From Streptomyces phaeolivaceus (GTDB lineage Bacteria; Actinomycetota; Actinomycetes; Streptomycetales; Streptomycetaceae): a stretch of 64,000 bases of DNA. The notes beneath the pieces are model-generated. The model made no database searches. It saw only the letters and a program-made list of their open reading frames with translations, and was not told the origin of the DNA. Where the stretch lies: assembly GCF_009184865.1 (NCBI RefSeq), contig NZ_CP045096.1:1922001-1986000 (forward strand). The letters are read 5' to 3'. The number at the start of each line of letters is the position of its first letter. Positions within the stretch are counted from its first letter, which is position 1. Shown here in pieces: positions 40,431 through 50,163 of the stretch. Position numbers and translations under genes: made by a program.

Positions 40431-42375
40431 GCGGAGAAGCCCGACGCACTGTCTGCCGGGTGCCGTCCGGGAAGCGGATGGCGACGTCCCCGGCGGCGTC
40501 GACCGTCGCGCTCGCGCCGGTGTACGGGGTGTGCGGGGCGTGCGGGGTGTGCGGGTCGCCGCTGAGCACGACGAGGGTGACCAGGACGGACCCGCCGCCG
40601 TCGTCCTCTGCCGGTCCCGCGCGTCCTTCGAGCACGGGCGTCGCCGAGTGGTGTCCGTACGCGTTCGCGCCGACGGCCCGTACGACGGCACCCGGCCCGT
40701 CGCCCCAGCCGTGCAGGCCCACGAGCGCGCTGGTCAGACCGTCCGCGCGGCGGGCCAGCGCCCGGCCGGGCCCCGACTCCCCCGTGGGCGGCCCGCTGTC
40801 GTCGGCCACGGCCCAGCCCCCTTCCCGTACGGGTGTGCCGGCCGGGGCGTCGACGCGGTGCACCCGCACCTCCCAGGGACCGTGCACCACGCTGACCGTG
40901 ACGATGCCGCCCCCGTCCGCGCCCCCGCCCCCGTCGCCGTAGCGGGACGCGGCGCGGTGGCCCTCGGCGCCCAGGGCGTGGATGCGGCCCCGTGGGGAGG
41001 GTGTGCCGTCGGGGGCGAGCAGGGTCAACTGGTTGTCGGGGCCCGTCCGCGGGGGCGGCGGGGTCTCCGGGGCGGTGGCGCTGGAGTAGGCGAGGCGGGC
41101 GTAGTGCGGGCTGTCGTCGGCGCGGGCGGGCGGGGGCGGTAACCGGTCGCTGCCGTGGTTGACGAGCCGTACGATCCCGTCGGCGGCGGTGGAGTGCAGC
41201 AGCCAGCCGGGGCCGGGCAGGGCGAGGGTGGTGTCGGCCGTGTCGACGGGCGCGGGTTCCTCCGGCGCGGTCCACACGGGGTGGCTCTCGGGGAGGAGCA
41301 GGCCGAGGAAGGCCTTGCTCGCCCAGTAGGGGGAGGCGGGGCCCGAGTAGCGCTGGGTGACGGGGAGGAACGGGCGGTACCAGCCGAGGGTGAGCAGGCC
41401 GTGTTCGTCGGGCGCGCCGCGTTCCGCGAAGTGGCGCAGGGTGCCGGAGGCGAGGCGGCGGGTGCGGCCGGGCGGCAGCGGCGTGGCGTCGGCGAGGGCG
41501 CCCGCCCACAGCGGGGCGGTGGTCGCGAAACGGTAGGTGAGGGAGCGGCCCTGGTGCACCGGGGCCCCGTCGGCGCCGAAGAAGTGCTGGTGGGCGCCGA
41601 GGAATTCACGCAGCCGGGCCCGGTGCCGGGCCACCCGCGCCGCGTCCGCCCTCGCCCCCGCGATCCGGGCCCACAGCACCGGGTACAGGTGCAGCGCCCA
41701 GCCGTTGTAGTAGTCGAACTTCCGTCCGTCGCCGTCCGTGTACCAGCCGCCGCCCCGGTACCAGTCGTCGAGCCGGGCGAGCCCCGCGTCGATCTCGGCG
41801 CGGCTGTGCGGGGCGCCGACCGAGGCGAGGAACTCCTCGGTGATCACCTGGAAGAGCCGCCAGTTGGAGTCGTTGACGTCCGCCCCGACGAACCCGCCCA
41901 GCCAGTCGGCCAGTCGACCGCGTACGGCGTCGTCGAGGTGGTCCCACAGCCAGGGCCGGGTCTCGTGCAGCGCGATCGCGATCGACGCGGCCTCCACCAT
42001 GGGCTGCGCCCGGTCGGTGATCGCCGGCCATCGCTCGTCGCCGCCGCCCGGATCGGTCCCGGCGGCGAGCCCGGCCGCGTACCGCTCGATCAGCGCGGGC
42101 CCGACCCGCCCTCCCGAGCCGGCGATCCGGAAGGCGGCGAGCAGAAAGGACCGCGCGAACCCTTCGAGACCGTCGGACACGGGCCCGGAGTGGCTGGCCC
42201 GCCCCGGCAGCCGGTACTGGGCCAGCCCCGGCGAGGCATGGGGCACCAGCCCGTCGAGCAGCCGATCGGCCACGGCCTCCCAGTGGGCGCGGGTCCAGCC
42301 GGTGAGGGGGGAGAGGGAGGGGTCTGTGGGCGGAAGTGTCGAATTGTTGACGGGCGTCACGTGCTGCGCGGTCAT
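40378..42375 (-). CDS. DUF2264 protein, putative carbohydrate-active enzyme
   Basis: 665 aa, soluble, no signal peptide. The N-terminal ~370 residues are an alpha/alpha toroid-like region (DGLEGFARSFLLAAFRIAG; DDWYRGGGWYTDGDGRKFDYYNGWALHLYPVLWAR in parts; GAPVHQGRSLTYRFATTAPLW), the DUF2264 signature. The C-terminus is beta-rich and Pro/His-repetitive (PHTPHAPHTPYTG). DUF2264 proteins are found with sugar importers and are thought to act on plant polysaccharide fragments; the substrate is unknown. It is the last gene of the LacI/ABC operon, with element D between. Confidence 0.75.
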   Translation of the reverse strand: MTAQHVTPVNNSTLPPTDPSLSPLTGWTRAHWEAVADRLLDGLVPHASPGLAQYRLPGRASHSGPVSDGLEGFARSFLLAAFRIAGSGGRVGPALIERYAAGLAAGTDPGGGDERWPAITDRAQPMVEAASIAIALHETRPWLWDHLDDAVRGRLADWLGGFVGADVNDSNWRLFQVITEEFLASVGAPHSRAEIDAGLARLDDWYRGGGWYTDGDGRKFDYYNGWALHLYPVLWARIAGARADAARVARHRARLREFLGAHQHFFGADGAPVHQGRSLTYRFATTAPLWAGALADATPLPPGRTRRLASGTLRHFAERGAPDEHGLLTLGWYRPFLPVTQRYSGPASPYWASKAFLGLLLPESHPVWTAPEEPAPVDTADTTLALPGPGWLLHSTAADGIVRLVNHGSDRLPPPPARADDSPHYARLAYSSATAPETPPPPRTGPDNQLTLLAPDGTPSPRGRIHALGAEGHRAASRYGDGGGGADGGGIVTVSVVHGPWEVRVHRVDAPAGTPVREGGWAVADDSGPPTGESGPGRALARRADGLTSALVGLHGWGDGPGAVVRAVGANAYGHHSATPVLEGRAGPAEDDGGGSVLVTLVVLSGDPHTPHAPHTPYTGASATVDAAGDVAIRFPDGTRQTVRRASPLSGPPASSPGPVPGGTR

Positions 42376-42418
42376 ACGGGGTCGCAACCTCCGGTGAGTT
42401 GTGGCCGAGGGCAAGGGC

Positions 42419-42470
42419 GACGCGCCCTGAAGGGGCGCGGGGAACCGCGCGACCAGCCCCCACGCACCCG
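42419..42470. repeat. GC-rich palindromic intergenic element (copy D)
   Basis: CGCGCCCTGAAGGGGCGCGG followed by GGAACCGCGCGACCAGCCCC, the reverse complement of the core of the 6147 element. It fills the gap between the DUF2264 start and the LacI stop, and could end or attenuate the transcript. Confidence 0.65.
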
Positions 42471-42475
42471 CGCTG

Positions 42476-43567
42476 TCACAACGCACCTCTCGGTGGCCCC
42501 ACACTCCGCCGCACGACTATGTGCGTGCCCAGCAGGTGATGGCGCCCCGCCGCGCTCGCCGCATCCCGCAGAGCGATCCGCACCGCCGCCCTCCCCAGTT
42601 CCTCCGCAGGAGTCCGCACCGTCGTGAGCGGCGGATTGAAGTCCTCGGCCAGCGGGATGTCGTTGTACCCGACCACCGAGATGTCGTCGGGCACGCTCAG
42701 CGCGGCCTCGGCGATCGCGCGGAGCGCCCCCGCCGCGACCATGTCGTCGCCCGCGAACACGGCCGTGAACTCCCGTCTCCCCTTGAGCAGTTCGGTCATC
42801 GCCCGGAGCCCGGCCGGCCGCCCGAGCCCGCAGTCGACGACATGCGCGGCCTCGGGCGGCAGCCCGTGCTCGGCGAGCGCGGCCCGGTATCCGGCGACCC
42901 GGGCGTCGAGTGCCGTGTTCCCGGGCAGCCCGCCGAGGAAGACGATCCGGCGGTGCCCGGCGGACAGCAGATACCCGGTGATCGCCCGCGCCCCGGCCTC
43001 GTTGTCGAACTCGACGACCAGCGCCGGGATCCCGGGGTCCGGGGCGGGCCGGCCGCACAGCACCAGACGGGCGCCCGACGCGTCCAGGGCCTGTGCGTAC
43101 TGGGCGACCCGCGAGCGGTACGCGTCGTCCTCGACGACCCCGCCGACCAGGATCACCAGCCGTGCCCCCTCCTCCCGCATCAGCCGTACGAAGTCCATCT
43201 CCCGCTGCGGGTCTCCCCCGGTCGCGCCGACCACGCACAGCCAGCCCCGGTCGGCGGCCTCGGCCTCCACACCCTCGGCGACCTGGGCGTAGAACGGGCT
43301 GGTGACCTGGCGGACGACGACGGCGGCCATCTTGCGGCCACCGCCGACCAGGGCGCGGGCGTGCGCGTTGGCGACGTAGTCCAGTTCACGGGCGGCGCGC
43401 ACGACGCGGGCCCGGGTGGCGGCGGGCACCGGGTGGTTGCCGCTGAGCGCGCGGGAGGCGGTGGCCGTGGACACCCCGGCCCGTACGGCGACCTCACGGA
43501 TCGTGACCCGGCCCCTGGCCATCGGGTCCTTGAGTTCCGGCTCCTCGTGCGCCATGTCGTTCCCCAT
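42476..43567 (-). CDS. LacI-family transcriptional regulator of the sugar operon
   Basis: 363 aa. HTH at about 21-45 (TIREVAVRAGVSTATASRALSG) with hinge helix, then a periplasmic-binding-like effector domain (MAAVVVRQVTSPFYAQVAEGVE, VFLGGLPGN, FAGDDMVAAGALRA, PDDISVVGYNDIPLAEDFNPPLTTVR in parts). It is expected to bind the AAAACGTTTT-type site at 47293-47302 in front of the ABC operon and release it on binding a sugar. ATG 43567 has AGGAG upstream; ATG 43555 is possible. Confidence 0.9.
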   Translation of the reverse strand: MGNDMAHEEPELKDPMARGRVTIREVAVRAGVSTATASRALSGNHPVPAATRARVVRAARELDYVANAHARALVGGGRKMAAVVVRQVTSPFYAQVAEGVEAEAADRGWLCVVGATGGDPQREMDFVRLMREEGARLVILVGGVVEDDAYRSRVAQYAQALDASGARLVLCGRPAPDPGIPALVVEFDNEAGARAITGYLLSAGHRRIVFLGGLPGNTALDARVAGYRAALAEHGLPPEAAHVVDCGLGRPAGLRAMTELLKGRREFTAVFAGDDMVAAGALRAIAEAALSVPDDISVVGYNDIPLAEDFNPPLTTVRTPAEELGRAAVRIALRDAASAAGRHHLLGTHIVVRRSVGPPRGAL

Positions 43568-43632
43568 CCCCCGCGTCTCCTGTTCCGATTCCGCCGGTCG
43601 ACGACCGCCGAGCACCGGCCGTCGGCCGCTGC

Positions 43633-45282
43633 TCACGTGTTGGCCGCGTAGTCCTTCGCGAACTCCTCGGCCATTCTGTCGCCGCCGCGCTGCCGCCACT
43701 TCTTCACGGTGGCGTCCCATTCCGAGAGCGGGAGGCGTCCGGCGACGATTCCGGTGACCGCGTCCTCGACGAGGGCCTTGAGTGTGGCGCCCTGGGAGTT
43801 CTTGGTGGCGGACTGGAGTCCGAAGGAGGCGTTGCGGATGGCGTGCGGCACGACCTTCGTCTGCCAGGTGTGCAGGGCCCGTACGGCGTCCGGCATGCCC
43901 GGTACGAACAGCACCTGGGGGCCTTCGGCGAGGTACTTCAGCGGCAGGTTGGTGTTGTTCTCCACCTCGCCGAGCTTGGTGGGCTGCGGGGAGCCGTCGG
44001 TGCCCCGGGTGAAGTGGGTGCCCTCGACGCCGTAGTGGACGAGTTCCCACTCCTGGCTGCCGAAGGGGGCGGCGAGATAGTCGAGGACGCGCAGCAGCAG
44101 TTCGATCCGTTCCTTCTTCGCCTTCTTCAGCACGGTGTAGCCGAAGGAGCGGCGGGCGGCGACGATCCCGCCGGGTTCGCCGCCGACGCTGTACGGCAGG
44201 GCCGCGGCCGGGGTCAACTTGCCTTTGCTCTCGCGGTACTTGGGGAGGTAGGCGCCGAAGCCGTCCTGCATGGAGCCGACGGTGCCGTTGTAGTAGAGCG
44301 TGGTCAGATCGATCTGGGAGATCGAGGTGGCGTCCGGGTGGTACGAGCCGTCCTCGCGCAGCCGTGCCTGGAAGGCGATGGCCGCCTTGAGGCGTTCGTC
44401 GGCCCAGGCGGATTCGAAGGTGCCGCCCTTGGTGACGGACCACTCCATCGGGGCGTTGTGGGCGGCGGCGTGGACGGCGTTGCCGAAGAGGGAGCCCGTG
44501 GCGGCGCCGAGCGCGTAGGTACGGCCGCCGGTGGCGCGCTTGGCCACGGCGGCGAACTCGTCGGCGGTCCAGCCCTCCTTCATGCCCGCGTCGGTGAACA
44601 TGCCCTGGTTGAGCCAGAGCGTGGAGCCGGGCAGCGGGCGCTCCAGCGGGATGCCGTAGAGGAGGCCGCCGATGCGGCCCATGTCGCGCCAGGCGTGGGT
44701 GGGGATGTTCGCGAGGTTCGGGTAGTCGGCGATCGCGTCGCCGGAGAGGTACGGGGTGAGGTCCTCGGCGCGGCGGCGGACGAACTCGGCCTCGCGGGGC
44801 AGGACGAAGCCGGAGAAGACGCTGATGATGTCGGGGAGGGTGTCGGCGTCGCCCGCCATCACCGTCGCCATCTTCTTCTGGTAGTCGGCCTGGGGGACGA
44901 TCGTGTACTCGATCTTCACCCCGAGGGCCTTCTCTACGGCCGCCCAGAACCGGTTGGCGGAGGCCGGCTTCGGCGGGGTGCCGAACGACACGGACATGAC
45001 CCTGACCGTGGAGCCGTCGCCCGGGGTGCGGGAGACGGACTTGGCGAGGTCGGCGGGGTAGGCGGTGTAGCCGGCCTGGACGCCGGCCTCGGTGGGCGGA
45101 AGGTCCGGCTTCGGGCCGCTCACGGGGGTGTACGCGGGCCAGGGCGCGAGCTTCTTGCCCGCGTTGGAGACGTCGCTGTCGCCGGAACCGGTCGAGCAGG
45201 CGGTCAGCAGGGCGGGGGCGGTCGCGGCGGCGCCCCCGACGGCGACGGAGCGGAGCAACGTACGGCGGGACATGCTGGACAT
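43633..45282 (-). CDS. Sugar ABC transporter substrate-binding lipoprotein
   Basis: 549 aa. The N-terminal MSRRTLLRSV twin-Arg-like signal ends in lipobox LLTAC (Cys29), so it is a membrane-anchored lipoprotein. The mature part has the LplA-like large solute-binding fold (FWAAVEKALGVKIEYTIVPQADYQKKMA split; DTLPDIISVFSGFVLP; LWLNQGMFTDAGMKEGWTADEF). Large SBPs of this type bind oligosaccharides. It is in the order permease, permease, SBP, regulator, DUF2264. Confidence 0.9.
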   Translation of the reverse strand: MSSMSRRTLLRSVAVGGAAATAPALLTACSTGSGDSDVSNAGKKLAPWPAYTPVSGPKPDLPPTEAGVQAGYTAYPADLAKSVSRTPGDGSTVRVMSVSFGTPPKPASANRFWAAVEKALGVKIEYTIVPQADYQKKMATVMAGDADTLPDIISVFSGFVLPREAEFVRRRAEDLTPYLSGDAIADYPNLANIPTHAWRDMGRIGGLLYGIPLERPLPGSTLWLNQGMFTDAGMKEGWTADEFAAVAKRATGGRTYALGAATGSLFGNAVHAAAHNAPMEWSVTKGGTFESAWADERLKAAIAFQARLREDGSYHPDATSISQIDLTTLYYNGTVGSMQDGFGAYLPKYRESKGKLTPAAALPYSVGGEPGGIVAARRSFGYTVLKKAKKERIELLLRVLDYLAAPFGSQEWELVHYGVEGTHFTRGTDGSPQPTKLGEVENNTNLPLKYLAEGPQVLFVPGMPDAVRALHTWQTKVVPHAIRNASFGLQSATKNSQGATLKALVEDAVTGIVAGRLPLSEWDATVKKWRQRGGDRMAEEFAKDYAANT

Positions 45283-45339
45283 GGGCGGACGACCTTTCCG
45301 TGCACGGCTCTTGATGGACTGTCAGGTCTTGCGGGACGG

Positions 45340-46263
45340 TCAGCTCTTGATGGCGCCGGTGAGCACGCCCTTGGTGAAGTACCTCTGCAGGAACGGGTAG
45401 ACGAGCAGGATCGGTACGGTGGCGATCACCAGCACCGCCATCTGCACGGTCTGCGGCGCGGTGACCGTGCCCTCGCCGGTGGTCGCGTCGGTGAGGCCGG
45501 AGCCGGCCACCACATAGGTGCGCAGGACCTGTTGGAGGGGCCAGTGGTCGCTCTCCAGGTACAGCGAGGCGTAGAACCAGGAGTTCCAGTACGCCACCGC
45601 GTAGAACAGTCCGACGACGGCGAGCGCGGCCTTGGACAGCGGCAGGACGACCGAGAACAGCACCCGCCAGTCCCCCGCCCCGTCCAGCCGCGCGGCCTCG
45701 TACAGCTCCTCGGGGATGCCCTGGAAGAAGCCGCGCAGGACGACGAGGTTGAAGACGTTCACCAGGACCGGCAGGACCAGGGAGGCGTAACTGTCCAGCA
45801 GGCCCAGCTCCTTGACCAGCAGGAAGCTCGGGATCATGCCGGGCGGGAAGAGGAAGGTGAACAGGATCAGCAGCAGCACGGGCCGACCGCCGAAGACGCC
45901 GGGGCGGGAGAGCGCGTAGGCGAGGGTGACCGTGCAGGCGAGGCTGAGGAGGGTACCGACAAGGGTGACGCCCGCGCTGACGCCGAGGGCGTGGGTGACG
46001 ATGCCGCCGTCGAGGATGTCACGGTAGGCGTCGAGGCTCGGCTCAGCCGGCCAGAGGACCCAGCCGCCGTTCGCCACGACCTCGTCCGTCGAGGCCAGCG
46101 ACGTGGACACGATCACCAGGAACGGCACGCACACCAGCAGGACGACGGCGACGAGGGCGACGGCCTTGGCGGCCCGGGTCAGCGGCTTCGGCTTCTCCAG
46201 CCAGGCGGGCCGGACGGCGGTACGGGACCCGGCGCGGCCGGCGGTGCGGGTGCGGGCGCTCAC
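45340..46263 (-). CDS. Sugar ABC transporter permease (LplC-like)
   Basis: 307 aa, six helices. The cytoplasmic EAA loop reads EELYEAARLDGAGDWRVLFSVVLPLSKAALAVV-like over about 180-210 and contacts the ATPase. Motifs ILDGGIVTHALGVSAGVTLVGTLLSLACTVTLAYALS confirm the CUT1 family. Start ATG 46263 overlaps the partner permease stop (ATGA). No ATPase gene is in the operon; a shared MsiK-type ATPase is the usual solution in Streptomyces. Confidence 0.9.
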   Translation of the reverse strand: MSARTRTAGRAGSRTAVRPAWLEKPKPLTRAAKAVALVAVVLLVCVPFLVIVSTSLASTDEVVANGGWVLWPAEPSLDAYRDILDGGIVTHALGVSAGVTLVGTLLSLACTVTLAYALSRPGVFGGRPVLLLILFTFLFPPGMIPSFLLVKELGLLDSYASLVLPVLVNVFNLVVLRGFFQGIPEELYEAARLDGAGDWRVLFSVVLPLSKAALAVVGLFYAVAYWNSWFYASLYLESDHWPLQQVLRTYVVAGSGLTDATTGEGTVTAPQTVQMAVLVIATVPILLVYPFLQRYFTKGVLTGAIKS

Positions 46264-47252
46264 TTGTAGACCCCCTGTTCGCCGAGGCGGTGGGCGACCT
46301 TGTTTGCGGCGTAGACGAGCAGCGCGCCGACGACGCCCTTGAACAGGCCCGCCGCGGCGGCGAATCCGTAGTCGCCGCCGACGATGCCCTGGTAGTAGAC
46401 GAAGGTGTCGATGATCTCGGCGGCCTCCGGGCCGACCGCGTCGCGCTGGAGCAGCATCTGTTCGAAGCCGACGGAGAGGATGTCGCCGAGCCGCATGATG
46501 AGCAGCAGCACGATCACCGGGCGGATGGCGGGCAGGGTGACGTGCCAGAAGCGCCGCCAGGGCCCGGCCCCGTCGATCGCGGCGGCCTCGTACTGCTGCT
46601 CGTCCACCTGGGCGAGGGCGGCGAGGAAGATGATCGTGCCCCAGCCGGCGTCCTTCCAGATGACCTGGGCGACGGTGAGCGACCGGAAGGCGTCCGGGTC
46701 GCCGATGATGTCGACGGTGCTCAACCCCATGCCGTCCAGGGAGGAGTTGAGCAGTCCGGTGTCGCCGAGCACCTGTTGGAACAGGGCGACGACGATCACC
46801 CAGGAGATGAAGTGCGGCAGATACGCCACCGACTGCACGAAGCGGCGGACGCTGTCGCGGGTGAGGCTGTGCAGCAGCAGGGCGAGGCCGAGCGGCACCG
46901 GGAAGTAGAAGACGAGCTGGAGGACGGCGATCCAGAGGGTGTTGAGGACGGCCGCCCAGAACGCCCCGTCCTCGAACATGCGTTGGAAGTTGCCGAGGCC
47001 GACCCAGGGGCTGCCCCAGACACCGTCGAAGGGCACGTACTCCTTGAACGCGATGAGGTTGCCGGCCAGGGCGCCGTAGTGGAACAGCAGAAAGTAGCCG
47101 AGGCCGGGGAGCATGAGCAGGACGAGGGCGCGGGAGCCCCGGATCCGGCCCTTGCTCTGTAAACCTTTTCGTCGCGGTGGCGCACCATCCGTCCCAGGGT
47201 GCGCCGACCCGACCTCCTCTGCACCTGCGCGTTCCCGTAGTACAGCGGCCAC
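46260..47252 (-). CDS. Sugar ABC transporter permease (LplB-like)
   Basis: 330 aa, six helices, with a charged N-terminal ~40 residues. The EAA loop is YEAAAIDGAGPWRRFWHVTLPAIRPVIVLL over about 233-262. FYFPVPLGLALLLHSL and QSVAYLPHFISWVIVVALFQQVLG are typical of the oligosaccharide permease pair. GTG 47252 has AGGGGG five bases upstream. First gene of the operon. Confidence 0.9.
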   Translation of the reverse strand: MAAVLRERAGAEEVGSAHPGTDGAPPRRKGLQSKGRIRGSRALVLLMLPGLGYFLLFHYGALAGNLIAFKEYVPFDGVWGSPWVGLGNFQRMFEDGAFWAAVLNTLWIAVLQLVFYFPVPLGLALLLHSLTRDSVRRFVQSVAYLPHFISWVIVVALFQQVLGDTGLLNSSLDGMGLSTVDIIGDPDAFRSLTVAQVIWKDAGWGTIIFLAALAQVDEQQYEAAAIDGAGPWRRFWHVTLPAIRPVIVLLLIMRLGDILSVGFEQMLLQRDAVGPEAAEIIDTFVYYQGIVGGDYGFAAAAGLFKGVVGALLVYAANKVAHRLGEQGVYK

Positions 47253-47292
47253 GGGTCCCCCTCTGCTCTCGAAGTCCGAGTGAGGGGAAGTT

Positions 47293-47302
47293 AAAACGTT
47301 TT
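47293..47302. promoter_or_regulatory. LacI-type operator candidate upstream of the sugar ABC operon
   Basis: The perfect palindrome AAAACGTTTT, in the context GTTAAAACGTTTTCAGC, lies 41-50 bp before the permease GTG. LacI/CcpA-type operators have this central CG with A/T flanks. It is also unusually AT-rich for this genome. Confidence 0.75.
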
Positions 47303-47357
47303 CAGCATGCGGTCAACAGTTCTGACACGCAACGGAGTTGAGCGCGGAACCGGTCGG

Positions 47358-48449
47358 CTAGCCGAACACCCGCCCGTTCAGCACCACCCTCGACGGCGTA
47401 CCGAGGACACGGACGTCCGCGCGGGGGTCCTCGTCGTAGACGATCAGGTCGGCGGGGGCGCCCTCGGTGAGGCCGGGGCGGCCGAGCCAGTCGCGGGCGG
47501 ACCAGGTGGTGGCGGCGAGGGCGGCCAGCGGCGGGATTCCGGCGGTGACCAGTTCCGCGACCTCGGCGGCGACCAGGCCGTGCGCGAGGGAGCCGCCGGC
47601 GTCGGTGCCGACGTAGACGGGGATACCGGCGTCGTAGGCGTTGCGGACGGTGTCGTGACGGCGTGCGTGGAGGCGGCGCATATGGGCGGCCCAGTCCGGG
47701 AACTTGGCCTCGCCGCCGTCCGCCATGGACGGGAACGTGGCGATGTTGACGAGGGTGGGGACGATGGCGACCCCGCGTGCGGCGAAGAGCGGGATCAGGT
47801 CCTCGGTCAGGCCCGTCGCGTGCTCGACGCAGTCGATGCCCGCCTCGACGAGGTCCCGCAGGGAGTCCTCGGCGAAGCAGTGGGCGGTGACCCGGGCGCC
47901 CAGCAGATGCGCCTCCGCGATGGCCGCCTCCACGGCCTCCCGGGGCCAGCAGGCCGTGAGGTCGCCGACACCCCGGTCGATCCAGTCGCCCACCAGCTTC
48001 ACCCAGCCGTCGCCGCGCCGGGCCTCCTGGGCGACGTACGCGACGAGTTCCTCCGGCTCGATCTCATGGGCGAAGTTCCGGATGTAGCGCCGGGTACGGG
48101 CGATGTGGCGGCCCGCGCGGATGATGTTCGGGAGGTCGTCGCGGTCGTCGATCCAGCGGGTGTCGGACGGGGACCCGGCGTCGCGGATCAGCAGGGTGCC
48201 CGCGTCGCGGTCGGTCAGGGCCTGCTTCTCCGCGACGTCCTCCGGGACCGGGCCGTGGGGGCCGAGGCCGACGTGGCAGTGGGCGTCCACCAGGCCGGGG
48301 AGGGCCCAGCCGTGGACCGTGCGGACGTCTCGGGCGGTGGTGGGGCGGTCGTAGGAGATACGGCCGTCCACGACCCAGAGTTCGTCGCGGACGTCCTCCG
48401 GGGTGATGAGGACGCGTCCCTTTACGTGCAGCACGGTGTGGTCGCTCAT
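47358..48449 (-). CDS. Metal-dependent amidohydrolase
   Basis: 363 aa imidazolonepropionase/prolidase-like amidohydrolase. Metal ligands are PGLVDAHCHVGL (about 57-68), WVKLVGDW (Lys about 152), ARVTAHCFAE (His about 185), DCVEHATG and VGTDAGGSLAHG (Asp about 282). The C-terminal small beta domain carries GLTEGAPADLIVYDEDPR. The substrate is unknown. ATG 48449 starts at SDHTVLHVKG; an upstream ATG at 48476 is in frame. Opposite in orientation to nothing nearby, so probably monocistronic, 100 bp from the ABC transporter gene on the same strand. Confidence 0.85.
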   Translation of the reverse strand: MSDHTVLHVKGRVLITPEDVRDELWVVDGRISYDRPTTARDVRTVHGWALPGLVDAHCHVGLGPHGPVPEDVAEKQALTDRDAGTLLIRDAGSPSDTRWIDDRDDLPNIIRAGRHIARTRRYIRNFAHEIEPEELVAYVAQEARRGDGWVKLVGDWIDRGVGDLTACWPREAVEAAIAEAHLLGARVTAHCFAEDSLRDLVEAGIDCVEHATGLTEDLIPLFAARGVAIVPTLVNIATFPSMADGGEAKFPDWAAHMRRLHARRHDTVRNAYDAGIPVYVGTDAGGSLAHGLVAAEVAELVTAGIPPLAALAATTWSARDWLGRPGLTEGAPADLIVYDEDPRADVRVLGTPSRVVLNGRVFG

Positions 48450-48499
48450 GTACGGCACGATATGCGCTTCGCTCAACGGGTTGTTCTTCGGCCGCGGCC

Positions 48500-48547
48500 C
48501 GGTGGGGGCTTGTCACGCGGTTCCCCGCGCCCCTGACGGGGGCGCCC
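48500..48547. repeat. GC-rich palindromic intergenic element (copy E)
   Basis: GGTGGGGGCTTGTCACGCGG followed by TTCCCCGCGCCCCTGACGGG. It fills the gap between the ABC ATPase stop and the amidohydrolase start. Confidence 0.6.
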
Positions 48548-49327
48548 TTACGGGGCGGCGGTGTCGTCCTCCTCCACGTTCGCCATCGCCGGGTCCAGCA
48601 GGCGGGAGAGGAAGTGGCGGGTGCGCTCGTGCTGTGGGGCGCCGATGACCTGGGCCGGGGTGCCGTCCTCGACGACGACCCCGTCGTCCATGAAGACCAC
48701 CCGGTCGGCGACCTCCTTCGCGAAGGTCATCTCGTGGGTGACCACCATCATCGTCATGCCCTCGTTCGCGAGCATCCGCATCACCGCGAGGACGTCCCCG
48801 ACCAGCTCCGGGTCGAGCGCGGACGTCGGCTCGTCGAAGAGCATCACCTCGGGGCCCATGGACAGCGCGCGGGCGATCGCCACGCGCTGCTGCTGGCCGC
48901 CGGAGAGGGAGGCGGGGTAGGCGGTCGCCTTCTCGGACAGGCCGACGCGTTCCAGGTTCTCGGCGGCCACCTTCGCCGCCTTCGCCTTGTCCCGCCTCAG
49001 GACCCGGCGCTGCGGCAGCGTGAGGTTCTCGGTCACCGTGAGGTGCGGGAAGAGGTTGAACTGCTGGAAGACCATGCCGATACGGCGGCGTACGGCGTCG
49101 ATGTCGACGTCGGGGTCGGTGAGTTCGGTGCCGCCGACGAAGACCTGGCCCCGGGTGGGTTCCTCCAGGAGGTTGACGCACCTGAGCAGGGTCGACTTGC
49201 CCGACCCCGAGGGGCCGATCACACACACGACCTCGCCCCGGCCGATCTCCAGGTCGATGCCCTTGAGCACCTCGTTGGTGCCGAACGACTTGTGCAGGCC
49301 GCTCACGCGGATTTCGGGCCGGGTCAT
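48548..49327 (-). CDS. Polar amino acid ABC transporter ATP-binding protein
   Basis: 259 aa. Walker [12 protein letters not shown]-loop [11 protein letters not shown], signature SLSGGQQQR, Walker [13 protein letters not shown] and switch THEM are all present. The GlnQ-type family imports polar amino acids. ATG 49327 overlaps the permease stop (ATGA). The C-terminal ~20 residues are an acidic extension. Confidence 0.93.
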   Translation of the reverse strand: MTRPEIRVSGLHKSFGTNEVLKGIDLEIGRGEVVCVIGPSGSGKSTLLRCVNLLEEPTRGQVFVGGTELTDPDVDIDAVRRRIGMVFQQFNLFPHLTVTENLTLPQRRVLRRDKAKAAKVAAENLERVGLSEKATAYPASLSGGQQQRVAIARALSMGPEVMLFDEPTSALDPELVGDVLAVMRMLANEGMTMMVVTHEMTFAKEVADRVVFMDDGVVVEDGTPAQVIGAPQHERTRHFLSRLLDPAMANVEEDDTAAP

Positions 49328-50163
49328 TTCACGGCCTCCTGGGCCTTCGCCTCCATACGGCGTACGACGAAGCCGAGCGGGATGGTCACCAGCAGATAGC
49401 ACAGGCCGGCGACCAGGATCGGCGTGGAGTTGGCGGTGGTGCTGGCCAGATCACGGCCGTACTTGGACAGTTCGCGCTCCTCCAGCGTGACGCCGAGGAA
49501 CAGGACGAGCGAGGAGTCCTTGAAGAGCAGGACCAGTTCGTTGGTGAGCGGCGGGAGGATGATCCGGAACGCCTGCGGGATGATGATCGAGACCATGGCG
49601 CGCGCGGGCGAGAAGCCCAACGAACGGGCCGCCTCCAGCTGGCCCTTGGGGACCGCCTGGATGCCCGCGCGGATCGTCTCCGCCATGTACGCGGCGGCCA
49701 CCAGGCCCAGCGCGAGCGCCACCTTGCCGTAGGTGCCGCCGGGGATCTCCGTGCCGGGGAAGGCCAGCGGCACGGCGACACCGATGAAGATGAAGATCAG
49801 CAGGGCGGGCAGGCCCCGGAAGATCTCGATGTACACGCCGGCGAACCAGCGGTACGGGCCGACCGACGACAGCCGCATCAGCGCGATGACCATGCCGAGG
49901 ACGAGTCCGAACACGAAGCCGGACAGCGTGTACAGCACGGTGTTCTTGAGCGCGAGCGTGATGACGTCGGGGAACATCTGCTCGGCGATGTCCCACTGGG
50001 CGAACTGGTTCCTCAGCCGCGCCCAGTCGGCGGACACCGCGAAGGCGACGACGGCCGCGACGAAGACGACGTACTGCGCGCCCCGGGACAGGGCGCGCTT
50101 CCGGCTCCGGCTGAGGCCCTTCCGCTTCGGCTGGAGCGTGGTGTCCGGGTCGGTCACGCTCAT
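49324..50163 (-). CDS. Polar amino acid ABC transporter permease
   Basis: 279 aa. After a basic N-terminus comes the HisM/GlnP-type permease with [24 protein letters not shown] and the EAA loop [36 protein letters not shown] within about 175-210. A single permease gene suggests a homodimeric channel. Overlaps the SBP stop by four bases at ATG 50163. Confidence 0.93.
   Translation of the reverse strand: MSVTDPDTTLQPKRKGLSRSRKRALSRGAQYVVFVAAVVAFAVSADWARLRNQFAQWDIAEQMFPDVITLALKNTVLYTLSGFVFGLVLGMVIALMRLSSVGPYRWFAGVYIEIFRGLPALLIFIFIGVAVPLAFPGTEIPGGTYGKVALALGLVAAAYMAETIRAGIQAVPKGQLEAARSLGFSPARAMVSIIIPQAFRIILPPLTNELVLLFKDSSLVLFLGVTLEERELSKYGRDLASTTANSTPILVAGLCYLLVTIPLGFVVRRMEAKAQEAVK

Noticed and set aside
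43843-46269. 808-codon open frame opposite the sugar ABC genes
   Set aside because: Lies antisense to a complete SBP and permease; Gly/Glu/Val-rich with no domain.
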